Source: JBPCRW01 sp050996405 (lineage in GTDB: Bacteria > Acidobacteriota > Blastocatellia > Pyrinomonadales > Pyrinomonadaceae). From it: 64,000 bases of DNA. How positions within the stretch are numbered: the stretch's first letter is position 1; every line of letters starts with the position of its first letter. A program made the translations under genes and the position numbers. The stretch is from the NCBI GenBank assembly GCA_050996405.1, contig JBPCRW010000020.1, positions 1 through 64,000 on the forward strand, in the 5' to 3' direction. Below, piece after piece: positions 1 to 8,320 of this stretch. Below the pieces are notes generated by a model. That model made no database searches and was not told the origin of the DNA. It saw nothing but the letters and a program-made list of their open reading frames with translations.

Positions 1-103
1 GCAAGGAGAAGAAAGAGGGGAAGGAAAGAGAGAGGCAGAAGAAGAAAGGAGGGCGGGCAGAGGAGAAAGAGAAAGCAAAGAGGGGGGAGGGGGGAAGGGG
101 GAA
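1..103. other. T-free purine-rich tract at window start
   Basis: The first 103 bases contain no T at all and only scattered C; they are runs of A and G. The composition changes abruptly at position 104, where normal mixed sequence begins. No gene, promoter or repeat of the window resembles it. It abuts a partial heptamer-repeat arm, so it looks like an assembly or sequencing artefact at a contig end that falls in a hairpin. A true polypurine tract cannot be excluded from sequence alone. Confidence 0.7.
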
Positions 104-127
104 TGGAGAGTGAAAGAAAATCCGAAA

Positions 128-160
128 ACTCACCACCCACCATCCACCACTCACCACTAA
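128..160. repeat. Partial heptamer repeat arm (family A)
   Basis: Tandem CACCACC/CACCATC/CACCACT units match the right arm of the family A inverted repeats found elsewhere in the window (for example 4438-4502 and 16894-16961). The matching left arm is missing because the sequence before it is the T-free tract. It lies directly before the lpxA start codon, as other copies lie directly before or after genes. Confidence 0.6.
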
Positions 161-162
161 AA

Positions 163-939
163 ATGACTTTTATTCACGAAACCGCAATTGTCAGCCCGAA
201 GGCAAAAATCGGCGACAATTGCTACATTGGCGCGTTTTCAACCGTCGGCGACAATGTGATTCTCGGCAGCGGCGTGCGGCTCGAATCTCACGTCGTCGTC
301 GGCGGCAAAACTTCAATCGGCGACGACACGAAAATTTTCCCGTTCGTTTCCATTGGCTTACCGCCGCAGGATTTAAAATACGCCGACGAGCCGACTGCGG
401 TAGAAATCGGAAGGCGCAATCACATCCGCGAATTTGTAACCGTTCATCGCGGAACGCAGGGCGGCGGCGGATTGACAAAAATCGGCGACGACAATTTGCT
501 GATGGCGCAGGCTCACGTCGCGCACGACTGCCAACTCGAAAACGAAATTATTATGGCAAACGCGGCAACCTTAGCCGGTCACGTCACTATTTCCGACCGT
601 GCCAGCATCGGCGCGTATTCCGGCGTTCATCAATTCTGCCGCATCGGGCGCGAAGCCTTTGTTGGCGGCTATTCGGTCATCGTCAAAGACGCGCTGCCGT
701 TTGCGATTTCGCAAGGCAATCATGCGAAATGCTACGGCTTGAATCGCGTCGGAATGAAGCGGCGCGAATATTCAAAAGAGACCATCGAAAAACTTCATCA
801 CGCCTTTCATCTTTTGCTTTCTTCAAAATTGAACACTACTCAGGCAATCGAAAAAATCGAAGCGGAAATTGATGGTTGCGAAGAAGTCTTTTACCTCGTC
901 GAATTTATAAAATCTTCCACTCGCGGAGTCGTCAAGTGA
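163..939 (+). CDS. lpxA: Acyl-ACP--UDP-N-acetylglucosamine O-acyltransferase
   Basis: LpxA adds a 3-hydroxyacyl chain from acyl-ACP to UDP-GlcNAc, the first step of lipid A synthesis in the cytosol. The 258-residue protein shows left-handed beta-helix hexapeptide repeats (VSPKAKIGDN onwards), the TVHRGT segment and the AHVAHDC motif whose second His (about residue 121) matches the known catalytic base. The C-terminal helical domain begins near RVGMKRREYS. An upstream in-frame ATG at 103 would add 20 residues encoded by repeat DNA, so I chose the ATG at 163. Its TGA overlaps the GTG start of lpxI, implying translational coupling. Confidence 0.96.
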   Translation: MTFIHETAIVSPKAKIGDNCYIGAFSTVGDNVILGSGVRLESHVVVGGKTSIGDDTKIFPFVSIGLPPQDLKYADEPTAVEIGRRNHIREFVTVHRGTQGGGGLTKIGDDNLLMAQAHVAHDCQLENEIIMANAATLAGHVTISDRASIGAYSGVHQFCRIGREAFVGGYSVIVKDALPFAISQGNHAKCYGLNRVGMKRREYSKETIEKLHHAFHLLLSSKLNTTQAIEKIEAEIDGCEEVFYLVEFIKSSTRGVVK

Positions 940-1763
940 AATACGGACTTATCGCCGGAAACGGAAAATTTCCATTCCTTGCAATTGAAGGCGCGAAAAA
1001 AGCGGGCGCGTCTTTAGCCGTTGTTGCAATAAAAGAGGAAACGGACAAGCGCGTTGAAGAAGTTGCGGACAAAGTTGTTTGGGTCGGCATCGGGCAGCTT
1101 GGACGAATGATTTCGTTTTTCAAAAGGGAAAATGTGATGAAAGCGATGATGTGCGGGCAGGTCAGGCACGTCCAGATTTTTTCGGGCGCGTTTCCCGATT
1201 TGCGAATGGCGAAAATGCTCTGGAATCTGCCGAAAAGAAATACCGATTCGCTCATCGGCGGGATTGCCGACGAACTTTCTAAAGACGGAATCGAACTGAT
1301 TGATTCGACGTTTTTTCTTCAAGACAATCTCGCCCGCGAAGGCGTTTTGACCAGAAGAAAACCGAACGAAACCGAATGCGGAAATATCGAATACGGTTTG
1401 CGAATTGCGAATGAAATCGCGCGGCTTGATTTAGGACAAACTATCGTCGTCCGCGCCAAAGCGTGCGTCGCCGTCGAAGCGATGGAAGGCACGGATGCAG
1501 TTATAAAACGCGCCGGAGAATTGGCGAAAGGGAAATTGACAGTCGTCAAAGTTGCCAAACCGAATCAGGATATGCGTTTCGATGTTCCGGTTGTCGGCGT
1601 TCCGACGATTCAAACGATGATTGCGGCGGGCGCAGGCTGTCTATGCGTCACGCCGGATAAAACTTTAATGTTCGACAAAGAAAAAATGCTGCATCTTGCC
1701 GACGCGAATAAAATTTGCGTTATTGCCGTGAACAGCGAAACAAGTTTGACGAAACTTGCGTAA
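936..1763 (+). CDS. lpxI: UDP-2,3-diacylglucosamine pyrophosphatase LpxI
   Basis: LpxI (DUF1009 family) hydrolyses UDP-2,3-diacylglucosamine to lipid X and UMP, doing the job of LpxH in other Gram-negatives. The 275-residue protein has the family start V-KYGLIAGNGKFP, the conserved KVAKPNQDMRFDVPVVG stretch and a C-terminal GAGCLCVTPDKTLM region. Translation most likely begins at GTG 936, which overlaps the lpxA stop (GTGA), because this gives the usual family N-terminus; a farther upstream ATG would run through lpxA. Pairing with lpxA matches the lipid A pathway order in organisms lacking LpxH. Confidence 0.93.
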   Translation: MKYGLIAGNGKFPFLAIEGAKKAGASLAVVAIKEETDKRVEEVADKVVWVGIGQLGRMISFFKRENVMKAMMCGQVRHVQIFSGAFPDLRMAKMLWNLPKRNTDSLIGGIADELSKDGIELIDSTFFLQDNLAREGVLTRRKPNETECGNIEYGLRIANEIARLDLGQTIVVRAKACVAVEAMEGTDAVIKRAGELAKGKLTVVKVAKPNQDMRFDVPVVGVPTIQTMIAAGAGCLCVTPDKTLMFDKEKMLHLADANKICVIAVNSETSLTKLA

Positions 1764-1777
1764 AATCAAAGATAATC

Positions 1778-1910
1778 AGCCACGTGCCAGGCATGAAAGG
1801 ACACGAATAAAAAATCGAAATTAATTTTCTGTAAATTTCTTTGCGGTTCTCTTACAACTTTCGCTTTTTATTTGTTTATCTTCCATGACCGTTCGTGTTT
1901 GTTCGCGGCT
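1778..1910. repeat. Degenerate inverted repeat (family B)
   Basis: A left arm near 1778-1809 (agccacgtgcc, then ggacacgaat) and a right arm near 1880-1910 (gttcgtgtttgttcgcggct) resemble the two arms of the family B elements at 49439-49512 and 19136-19207. The spacer is much longer and the pairing weaker than in those copies. It fills most of the gap between lpxI and the M28 peptidase gene. Confidence 0.4.
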
Positions 1911-1928
1911 AAAATTTTCGGAGAAAAA

Positions 1929-3572
1929 ATGAGAAAAAATTTACTTGCATTAGTTTTAGTTTTCAGCTTCGTTCTTCCATATTCGCTTGCGGCGCAAACG
2001 GCGACGAAAAAAGGCTCGGATGCGATGAAGGCGGCGGAAAATATCACCGCTAAACAGATGAGCGATTACCTATATTTTATCGCGTCGGACGAAATGGAAG
2101 GGCGCGACACGCCTTCGCGCGGGCTGGACACGACGGCGAAATTTATCGGAATGAATTTGTCACGCTGGGGATTTAAACCGGCGGGCGACAACGGAACTTA
2201 TTATCAGAAAATTAGTATTCGTCAGGATAAGCCCGATGTGAGTAAGACCTCTCTTGAAGTGAACGGGCAAAAACTGCAATACGATACGGATTTCACCCGT
2301 TTAGCCGGAAACGGTTCGGTGAATAACGCGCCGCTTGTTTATGGCGGAGATGGTTGGTTCATTAAATCGAAAGGCATTGATTCGCTCAAAGATGTCGATG
2401 TCAAAGACAAAATCGTCGTATTTTCAAATTTTGGAAATATTCAAGGGAAATGGATAATTAGATTACCTAGTGGCGCAAATCTTGGCGATTTGAATGGTAA
2501 AGAAGGTGAAGACTGGATGAGTCCGTATGAAAATGCGAAACGAAAAGGTGCTGTCGGCATCATCGTGGCGATGAAGGAGAATTATAACTGGATTCGGGGC
2601 GGTTTGCTTAACGGGCGTTTAACTGTCGAAAGACTACAGAAAGATTCGTTTGAAGATGCTTTACCGACGGTTGTTGTTTCGCAAAAAACGGGAACAACTT
2701 TATTTGAAGGCGAAAAAGCAAATCCATATATACAAAACACTTCGCCGGTTGCGCCCTTCGAGTTAAGTAAAGATAAAATGGTGAGTTTATCTTCAGGCGG
2801 AAGTTATAATACGAAGCCGACGCAAAACGTCGTAGCGATTTGGGAAGGCTCTGACCCGATTTTGAAAAATGAAATGGTTGCCGTCGGCGCGCATTACGAC
2901 CATCTCGGAATGAATCCGAACGCACCGACCGCCGACAAAATTTGGAATGGCGCGGACGACGACGGTTCAGGCACGACCGCTATTTTGTCAATGGCGGAAG
3001 CGTTGGCGAAATCTCCGAAACGTCCGAAACGCTCCATTCTTTTCGTCTGGCATTGCGGCGAGGAAAAAGGTTTGTGGGGCAGCCAGTATTTTACGACTTA
3101 TCCGACGGTTGATTTGAAAAACGTTATCGCGCAATTAAACATCGATATGATTGGTCGCAGTAAAAAAGCCGATGATGCAAATCCAAAAGACAAAGATTTG
3201 ACGAGCGAAAACGCGATTTACGTCATAGGTTCGCAAATGATGAGTTCGCAACTTGGAAAAACCGTCGCGGACGTGAACAATTCGTTTTTAAAACTCAATT
3301 ACGATTTGCGCTACGACGACCCGAAAGACCCAAATCGTTTCTTTTTCCGTTCAGACCATTTCAACTACGCGCAGCGCGGAATTCCGATTACGTTCTGGTT
3401 CGACGGCGTTCACGTAGATTACCATCAACCGGGCGACGAGCCGCAAAAGATTGATTACAACAAAATGCAGAATGTCACGCGCACAATTTTCTTGACGATG
3501 TGGGAACTCGCTGACACCAAAGACCGACCGAAAGTTGATAAACAGCTTCCGCCGGAATTAACGCAGAGATAA
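1929..3572 (+). CDS. Secreted M28 family zinc aminopeptidase
   Basis: An exported metallopeptidase of 547 residues. It has a signal peptide (MRKNLLALVLVFSF to about AAQ), an N-terminal region with a PA-like insertion around residues 130-300, and an M28 catalytic domain. The metal-binding and catalytic motifs are visible: AHYDHLG near 320, DDDGSG near 342, HCGEEKG near 376, NIDMIGR near 403 and a final His in VDYHQPGD near 497. I chose ATG 1929 because it has a GGAG ribosome site 6-7 nt upstream and starts the signal peptide. Family members usually cleave N-terminal residues of peptides; the substrate cannot be told here. Confidence 0.9.
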   Translation: MRKNLLALVLVFSFVLPYSLAAQTATKKGSDAMKAAENITAKQMSDYLYFIASDEMEGRDTPSRGLDTTAKFIGMNLSRWGFKPAGDNGTYYQKISIRQDKPDVSKTSLEVNGQKLQYDTDFTRLAGNGSVNNAPLVYGGDGWFIKSKGIDSLKDVDVKDKIVVFSNFGNIQGKWIIRLPSGANLGDLNGKEGEDWMSPYENAKRKGAVGIIVAMKENYNWIRGGLLNGRLTVERLQKDSFEDALPTVVVSQKTGTTLFEGEKANPYIQNTSPVAPFELSKDKMVSLSSGGSYNTKPTQNVVAIWEGSDPILKNEMVAVGAHYDHLGMNPNAPTADKIWNGADDDGSGTTAILSMAEALAKSPKRPKRSILFVWHCGEEKGLWGSQYFTTYPTVDLKNVIAQLNIDMIGRSKKADDANPKDKDLTSENAIYVIGSQMMSSQLGKTVADVNNSFLKLNYDLRYDDPKDPNRFFFRSDHFNYAQRGIPITFWFDGVHVDYHQPGDEPQKIDYNKMQNVTRTIFLTMWELADTKDRPKVDKQLPPELTQR

Positions 3573-3575
3573 ACG

Positions 3576-3609
3576 AAAAAGGAGCGCAGAACGCGCTCTT
3601 TTTTATTTT
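3576..3609 (+). terminator. Rho-independent terminator after the M28 gene
   Basis: GAGCGC and GCGCTC pair around a 5-nt loop (AGAAC), are preceded by an A run and followed by TTTTTTATTTT. It starts a few bases after the M28 stop codon. Confidence 0.85.
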
Positions 3610-3700
3610 ATGGTTAATCTTTTATTTGACACCGCTTGAAGTCGGTGTCATTTTCTTTTAACCTCACTATTTACTATAAAAACCTTTGGAGCAAATTTTA

Positions 3701-4438
3701 ATGCGACGTGATACAACTTCGTGGTATAGCCGCAATCTCGGAATGGAGATGCCGCTCGTGGCTTACGGAGACGCTGGTTTCCCGCTTTTGATGTTTCCGA
3801 CCGCCGCCGCCGATTATCTCGAATACGAAAGATTTTTACTCGTTGACGCGATTAAATCGTTTATCGAAGCCGGACAAATTCGCGCTTATTCGATAAATTC
3901 CGTTAATCGTTACAGCCTTTTGAATGAACAGGCTTCGCCCGAATGGAAGGCGGAACTTTTGACGCGCTACGACCGCTACATTATGGAAGAAGTTTTGCCG
4001 CTGATTCGCAATGAATGCGGCGCGATGGACGCGAAACCTTTGACGACCGGCGCGAGTCTGGGCGCGTATCTGGCGGCAAACTGCTATTTCAAACACCCAG
4101 ATAATTTTCGCGGCACGATTGCGATGAGCGGCAGTTACGACGTGCGTTCGTATTTGAAAAATTACGCGGACGACAACGTTTATTTCAACAATCCGGCGCA
4201 GTATGTCAAAAATCTGAACGACGATTATTTTCTGCCGATTCTGCAAAAGGCGGATTCGATTGTGATTGTCACCGGACAAGGCGCGTTTGAAGCACCGGAA
4301 AGAACCAAACAATTTTGCGGCATTTTAAGCGAAAAGGGAATTCCGCATTTATGCGAAATCTGGGGCAAAGATGTCAACCACGATTGGGATTGGTGGCGCA
4401 AAATGCTGCCCTATTATTTAGGAAAATTTCTTAGTTAG
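3701..4438 (+). CDS. Alpha/beta-hydrolase, esterase family
   Basis: A 245-residue cytoplasmic alpha/beta-hydrolase related to the esterase D/antigen 85 group. The nucleophile elbow is TGASLGAY, and the likely catalytic His lies in KDVNHDWDWW near the end; the acid residue is probably the Asp or Glu in the stretch before it. There is no signal peptide. ATG 3701 follows a GGAG site by 9 nt; a TTG at 3686 is an alternative but lacks its own ribosome site. It is a single gene between a terminator and a family A repeat. Substrate unknown. Confidence 0.8.
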   Translation: MRRDTTSWYSRNLGMEMPLVAYGDAGFPLLMFPTAAADYLEYERFLLVDAIKSFIEAGQIRAYSINSVNRYSLLNEQASPEWKAELLTRYDRYIMEEVLPLIRNECGAMDAKPLTTGASLGAYLAANCYFKHPDNFRGTIAMSGSYDVRSYLKNYADDNVYFNNPAQYVKNLNDDYFLPILQKADSIVIVTGQGAFEAPERTKQFCGILSEKGIPHLCEIWGKDVNHDWDWWRKMLPYYLGKFLS

Positions 4439-4502
4439 TGGTAAATGGTAAATGGTAAATTGAAGAATACTTCCTTCATTTACCATTCACCATTCACCAT
4501 TT
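4438..4502. repeat. Family A heptamer inverted repeat
   Basis: Three TGGTAAA units on the left and TTTACCA/TTCACCA units on the right form a hairpin about 65 bp long between the convergent esterase and PBP1A genes. In a minus-strand transcript the A/G differences between units become G-U wobble pairs; in the plus strand they are mismatches. It touches the stop codon of the esterase gene. Confidence 0.8.
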
Positions 4503-4503
4503 C

Positions 4504-7110
4504 TTAATTATTTTCGTCGCCCTTTTTACCTTTTTTCTTCTCGCCTTGAACTTTTGGTTTTTCTTCCTTCGGCGGCTCGACCTTTTTCGGTTCTGACGGA
4601 ATTTTGATGACCGTTTTATTTTTATCTTCGCTCGGCGGATTATTTTTCGGCATCATCACCGGCGGCTCGGCATCCGGCGTGTTATCAATCGGGCTGGTAA
4701 TTCCCGCGCCGGTCGTGTTACTGTCCGCAGGTATCGCCGGAAGTTTTGACGGATGATAATTTACGCCGAGCGATTGTCCGGCTTCGGCATCTTTTTCAAG
4801 TTTTTCGAGTTCGTCGCGTTTGCGCTGTTCGTTTAACGCTTTAACGTCGGCGGTCATCGGCGGAGTTTCGTAGAATTTCTCCATCGGTTTGTCCTTCATA
4901 AACGGAATCATAAACTCGTTGAAATACGGCAGCGCGCCGTGTCCGCCCGTCATATTCCCGCCCAAGTTTTCCTTTTTCGTCGGATTTCCCATCCACACGC
5001 CGGTCACGTATGTCGGCGTGTAGCCGATAAACCAAACGTCCGTGTGGTCGTTGACCGTGCCGGTTTTGCCCGCCAGCGGCTGCCCGTCGGCATTTGCGGC
5101 AGTTGCCGTGCCGCCCGGTTTAACTACGCCCTGCATCAATTCGACCATTGTTCCGGCGACATATTCGCTGATTACTTTTGAAGTGGTTTTTTCCCATTCT
5201 TCTAAAACCTTGCCGTCGCGGTCTAAAACTTTGCGAATTAAATGCGGCTCGACTCTGATTCCTTTATTGGGAAAAGTCGAGTAAGCCGAAACCATTTCAA
5301 TCAGCGGAACTTCGGTCGCGCCCAGAGCCGACGGCAGAACAGGGTCCATCGGATGCGTGATTCCGAAACGGCGAACCATCTGCGCTCCGGTCTGAATCCC
5401 GACCTGGTCGAGCAGGTGAACCGCCACGACATTAATAGATTTCGCCAGGGCGGTTTTCAAAGGCATATTTGGGCTGCTCGTCGAACCGTCGTAATTATGC
5501 GGCATCCAACTGCCGCGTTGAATCGGCGCGCCGCTGACCGTCATATCGGGAGTCATTCCCGATTCGACCGCCGCCGTGTAAATAAACGGTTTAAAACACG
5601 AGCCGGTTTGACGGAATCCCTGCGTCGCGTTATTGAATTTATTGGTCGCGTAATCGTAGCCGCCGACCATCGAAATAATTTCGCCGGTGTGCGAGTTGAG
5701 CGTCATCATCGCCGCCTGAACTTCCGGCACTTGCGATAATTCAACTTTTAAAGTTTGCGTGTTCGGGTCGACTTCCTTGATTTCAAATTCAGGCAGATAC
5801 CCGACTTTAAGCTCGTCCTTCGGCGATTTTTTCGGCGCGCGTCCCATATCTTTCGCGGTCAGAATCGCTTTGTATTTGCCGAAACGAATTACCGCTTCAT
5901 TTTTCGCCGAATCGATATTGGTAATTAAACCTTTGATAAATTCGCCTTTTTCATATTCGTCGCCATACCAGTCTGGATGTTTATAGGCTTCGAGTTTCCG
6001 CGCGATTTGTTTTTGGTCGGTAATCGGATTATTGTCTTCGTCAACTAGAATGTTCTGATAATCGGAACGCCATTTTTGCGTGCTGTCATAGCGGCGCAAA
6101 CCGCTGCGAATCGCTTTGGTCGCCAGTTTCTGCGCGTCAACATTGATTGACGTATAAACCTGCAAGCCGCCCTGCGCGACGCGCGTCGTGTATTTTTCTT
6201 CCAAGTATTTGCGGACTTCCTCGACCGGATAATCCCACGCCGTAGATTTCGGCAGCGATTGATAAAAGGCGGAATCGGCAAGTTTTATAGGCTTTCTTTT
6301 GGCGGCTTCGATTTGTTCGGGCGAATATCTTTCGGGAAAGTATTTGCCCATCTGGTCAAGCACGGTGTTGCGCCGCTCCAAAGCCTTGTCCATATTTCTC
6401 GTCGGCGAATATTCCGGCGATTTCGGAATCGCGGCGAGCAGCGCGGCTTCTTCGAGACTTAATTCATTGAGGGGTTTTCCGAAATACGTTCGCGCTCCGG
6501 CTTCAAAGCCATATGAACCCGCGCCCAAAAAAACGTAGTTCATATACATCTCAAGAATTTGCCGCTTGGTGTAAAAACGCTCGATTTCAAGTGCCATCAG
6601 CCATTCGGAAAACTTTCGCGTCAGCGTCTGGTCTTTCGAGAGAAAAAGATTTTTCGTGAGTTGCTGGGTAATCGTCGAACCGCCTTCCATACGGCTGCCG
6701 GGCGACATTACTTTCTTGGCGACGACACCGACGATGCGATACGGGTCAATTCCGATATGACTGTAAAAACGCGAATCTTCGATTGCCAAAAGCGCGTCTT
6801 CGACGTTTTGCGGAATATCCTGTTCTTTTATCGGAATGCGTTTTTCGAGCGCGAATTCCGCCAGCACGGTTTCGCCGTCGTCGGCGTAAATTCGCGTCAC
6901 CTGCGGCGGGCGATACGTCGCCAAAGCCATCACTTCGGTCGCGTAACGCGAATTATTTAAATAACATGAAGCGAGAACGCCGGTTAATCCGCCAGCCGCC
7001 AGAGCCAATAGAAGCGCGACCGGCAGCCAAACAAATTTCCACGCGCTCCGGCGTTTTTCAGGAACGCTTTTAATTTCTCTCGTTTCAGTTCTCTTAAATT
7101 CCTTTGCCAT
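4504..7110 (-). CDS. mrcA: Class A penicillin-binding protein 1A
   Basis: A bifunctional peptidoglycan glycosyltransferase/DD-transpeptidase of 868 residues anchored in the inner membrane. Residues 27-50 form the single transmembrane helix. The GT51 domain shows the catalytic Glu in AIEDSRFYSH (about 111) and GGSTITQQLTKNLF; the transpeptidase domain shows SCFK (about 505), SIN and KTGT (about 679). A Lys/Pro-rich tail of about 100 residues closes the protein. ATG 7110 follows a GAGGT site. It lies 17 nt after rodA on the same strand, so it is probably co-transcribed with the elongasome genes. Confidence 0.94.
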   Translation of the reverse strand: MAKEFKRTETREIKSVPEKRRSAWKFVWLPVALLLALAAGGLTGVLASCYLNNSRYATEVMALATYRPPQVTRIYADDGETVLAEFALEKRIPIKEQDIPQNVEDALLAIEDSRFYSHIGIDPYRIVGVVAKKVMSPGSRMEGGSTITQQLTKNLFLSKDQTLTRKFSEWLMALEIERFYTKRQILEMYMNYVFLGAGSYGFEAGARTYFGKPLNELSLEEAALLAAIPKSPEYSPTRNMDKALERRNTVLDQMGKYFPERYSPEQIEAAKRKPIKLADSAFYQSLPKSTAWDYPVEEVRKYLEEKYTTRVAQGGLQVYTSINVDAQKLATKAIRSGLRRYDSTQKWRSDYQNILVDEDNNPITDQKQIARKLEAYKHPDWYGDEYEKGEFIKGLITNIDSAKNEAVIRFGKYKAILTAKDMGRAPKKSPKDELKVGYLPEFEIKEVDPNTQTLKVELSQVPEVQAAMMTLNSHTGEIISMVGGYDYATNKFNNATQGFRQTGSCFKPFIYTAAVESGMTPDMTVSGAPIQRGSWMPHNYDGSTSSPNMPLKTALAKSINVVAVHLLDQVGIQTGAQMVRRFGITHPMDPVLPSALGATEVPLIEMVSAYSTFPNKGIRVEPHLIRKVLDRDGKVLEEWEKTTSKVISEYVAGTMVELMQGVVKPGGTATAANADGQPLAGKTGTVNDHTDVWFIGYTPTYVTGVWMGNPTKKENLGGNMTGGHGALPYFNEFMIPFMKDKPMEKFYETPPMTADVKALNEQRKRDELEKLEKDAEAGQSLGVNYHPSKLPAIPADSNTTGAGITSPIDNTPDAEPPVMMPKNNPPSEDKNKTVIKIPSEPKKVEPPKEEKPKVQGEKKKGKKGDENN

Positions 7111-7127
7111 TTGTTTTATAACCTCTA

Positions 7128-8249
7128 TTAATTAACAAATCTTCGCATCCTGACGCTAATCACAAAACCAATGGCGATAAATGTCGCCAAAACCGCCGAC
7201 AGCCCCGCGCTCATCAAAGGCAGCGGAACACCGATGACCGGCAAAAAACCGAGTGCCATTCCGACATTCATAAAAATCTGAAAAATCATTCCACCCGCAA
7301 TCGCCATAATCACCAGCATTCCGGCGCGGTCGGGCGCGGCGCGCGCTCCGGCAATCAGGCGCGACAAGAGCAGCGCATATGCCAGCAGCAACGAAACACA
7401 GCCGATAAATCCGGTGTTTTCCGCCGTCACCGCGAAAATAAAATCCGTGTGCGGTTCGGGCAGGAATTTGAGCGCGCTCTGCGAAGATTCCGTGTCGCCT
7501 TTAGTTCCTGTCAAGCCGCCTTTGCCGACCGTAATCATCGACTGAATCGTATGATACGCATAGCCTCTCGGGTCTGCGCTTTCCGGGTCAATAATTACGT
7601 CTATTCGTTCCTTTTTATAACCGCTCAATTTTCCGGTTTTCACGCCGACCCAGTAACCGACCGGCATCATAATCGCCATCATAATAAGCGCGAGAATTAC
7701 GTAGCGGATTTTGATTGACGATAGAAACATCACGACGGCGAGCAGCGGAAAATATGTAATCGACTGCCCCATATCCGGTTCGAGCAAAATCAATCCGACC
7801 GGAACTGCCAGAATCAGCACGCCGATAAAAAATTCTTTAATCGTCAGAGAATTGCCTTTTCGCGCGCCGTAATATTTTGCGAGCATCAGCACGACCGGAA
7901 TTTTAACAAACTCCGAAGGCTGAAATTGTCCGATAAGCGGAACTTTTATCCAGCATCTCTGCCCGTTAATTTTCATTCCGATACCGGGAATCAAAACAAT
8001 TGCCAGCAGAAAAAGTCCGATGCCGTAAAAAATCGGCGCGGCATCCACGACGCGGCGATAATCGGTCATCGCAATCACGAGCAAGGCAATCAGCGAAATG
8101 AATAAGCCGATAATTTGTTTTTCCCAATAGGTTTCCGTCGGCTGCGCGTTGTAGATTTGCCACACGCCGAAACAGACAATGGCGATGGCGAGAATTGCCA
8201 CCAGCCAGTCGAAATCCCGCAAGGTTCTTTTTTCGATAATTGCGACCAT
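7128..8249 (-). CDS. rodA: Rod-shape SEDS glycosyltransferase RodA
   Basis: RodA polymerises lipid II into glycan strands during cell elongation, working with PBP2. The 373-residue protein is a polytopic membrane protein with about ten helices. Family signatures include the GINGQRCWI-like stretch (KINGQRCWI), QPSEFVKIP, LLEPDMGQ and the C-terminal LPLMSAGLSAV. It sits between mrdA and the class A PBP gene, in the usual mre-mrd order. Confidence 0.95.
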   Translation of the reverse strand: MVAIIEKRTLRDFDWLVAILAIAIVCFGVWQIYNAQPTETYWEKQIIGLFISLIALLVIAMTDYRRVVDAAPIFYGIGLFLLAIVLIPGIGMKINGQRCWIKVPLIGQFQPSEFVKIPVVLMLAKYYGARKGNSLTIKEFFIGVLILAVPVGLILLEPDMGQSITYFPLLAVVMFLSSIKIRYVILALIMMAIMMPVGYWVGVKTGKLSGYKKERIDVIIDPESADPRGYAYHTIQSMITVGKGGLTGTKGDTESSQSALKFLPEPHTDFIFAVTAENTGFIGCVSLLLAYALLLSRLIAGARAAPDRAGMLVIMAIAGGMIFQIFMNVGMALGFLPVIGVPLPLMSAGLSAVLATFIAIGFVISVRMRRFVN

Positions 8250-8255
8250 CTTTTT

Positions 8256-8320
8256 CAGCTATCAGCTATCAGTTATCAATTATCAGTTTTCGTTGACTGA
8301 TAATTGATAATTGATAATTG
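8256..8320. repeat. Heptamer inverted repeat, TATCAGT type
   Basis: Left arm units (ATCAGCT, ATCAGTT, ATCAATT) and right arm units (TGATAAT repeated three times) pair across a loop of about 10 nt. The build is the same as in family A, about 7-nt tandem units folded back on themselves, but the unit sequence differs. It fills the whole gap between mrdA and rodA and reaches the mrdA stop codon. Confidence 0.75.

Noticed and set aside
103..162. Longer LpxA from ATG 103
   Set aside because: The added residues come from the T-free tract edge and repeat DNA; LpxA proteins begin near MTFIHETAIV.
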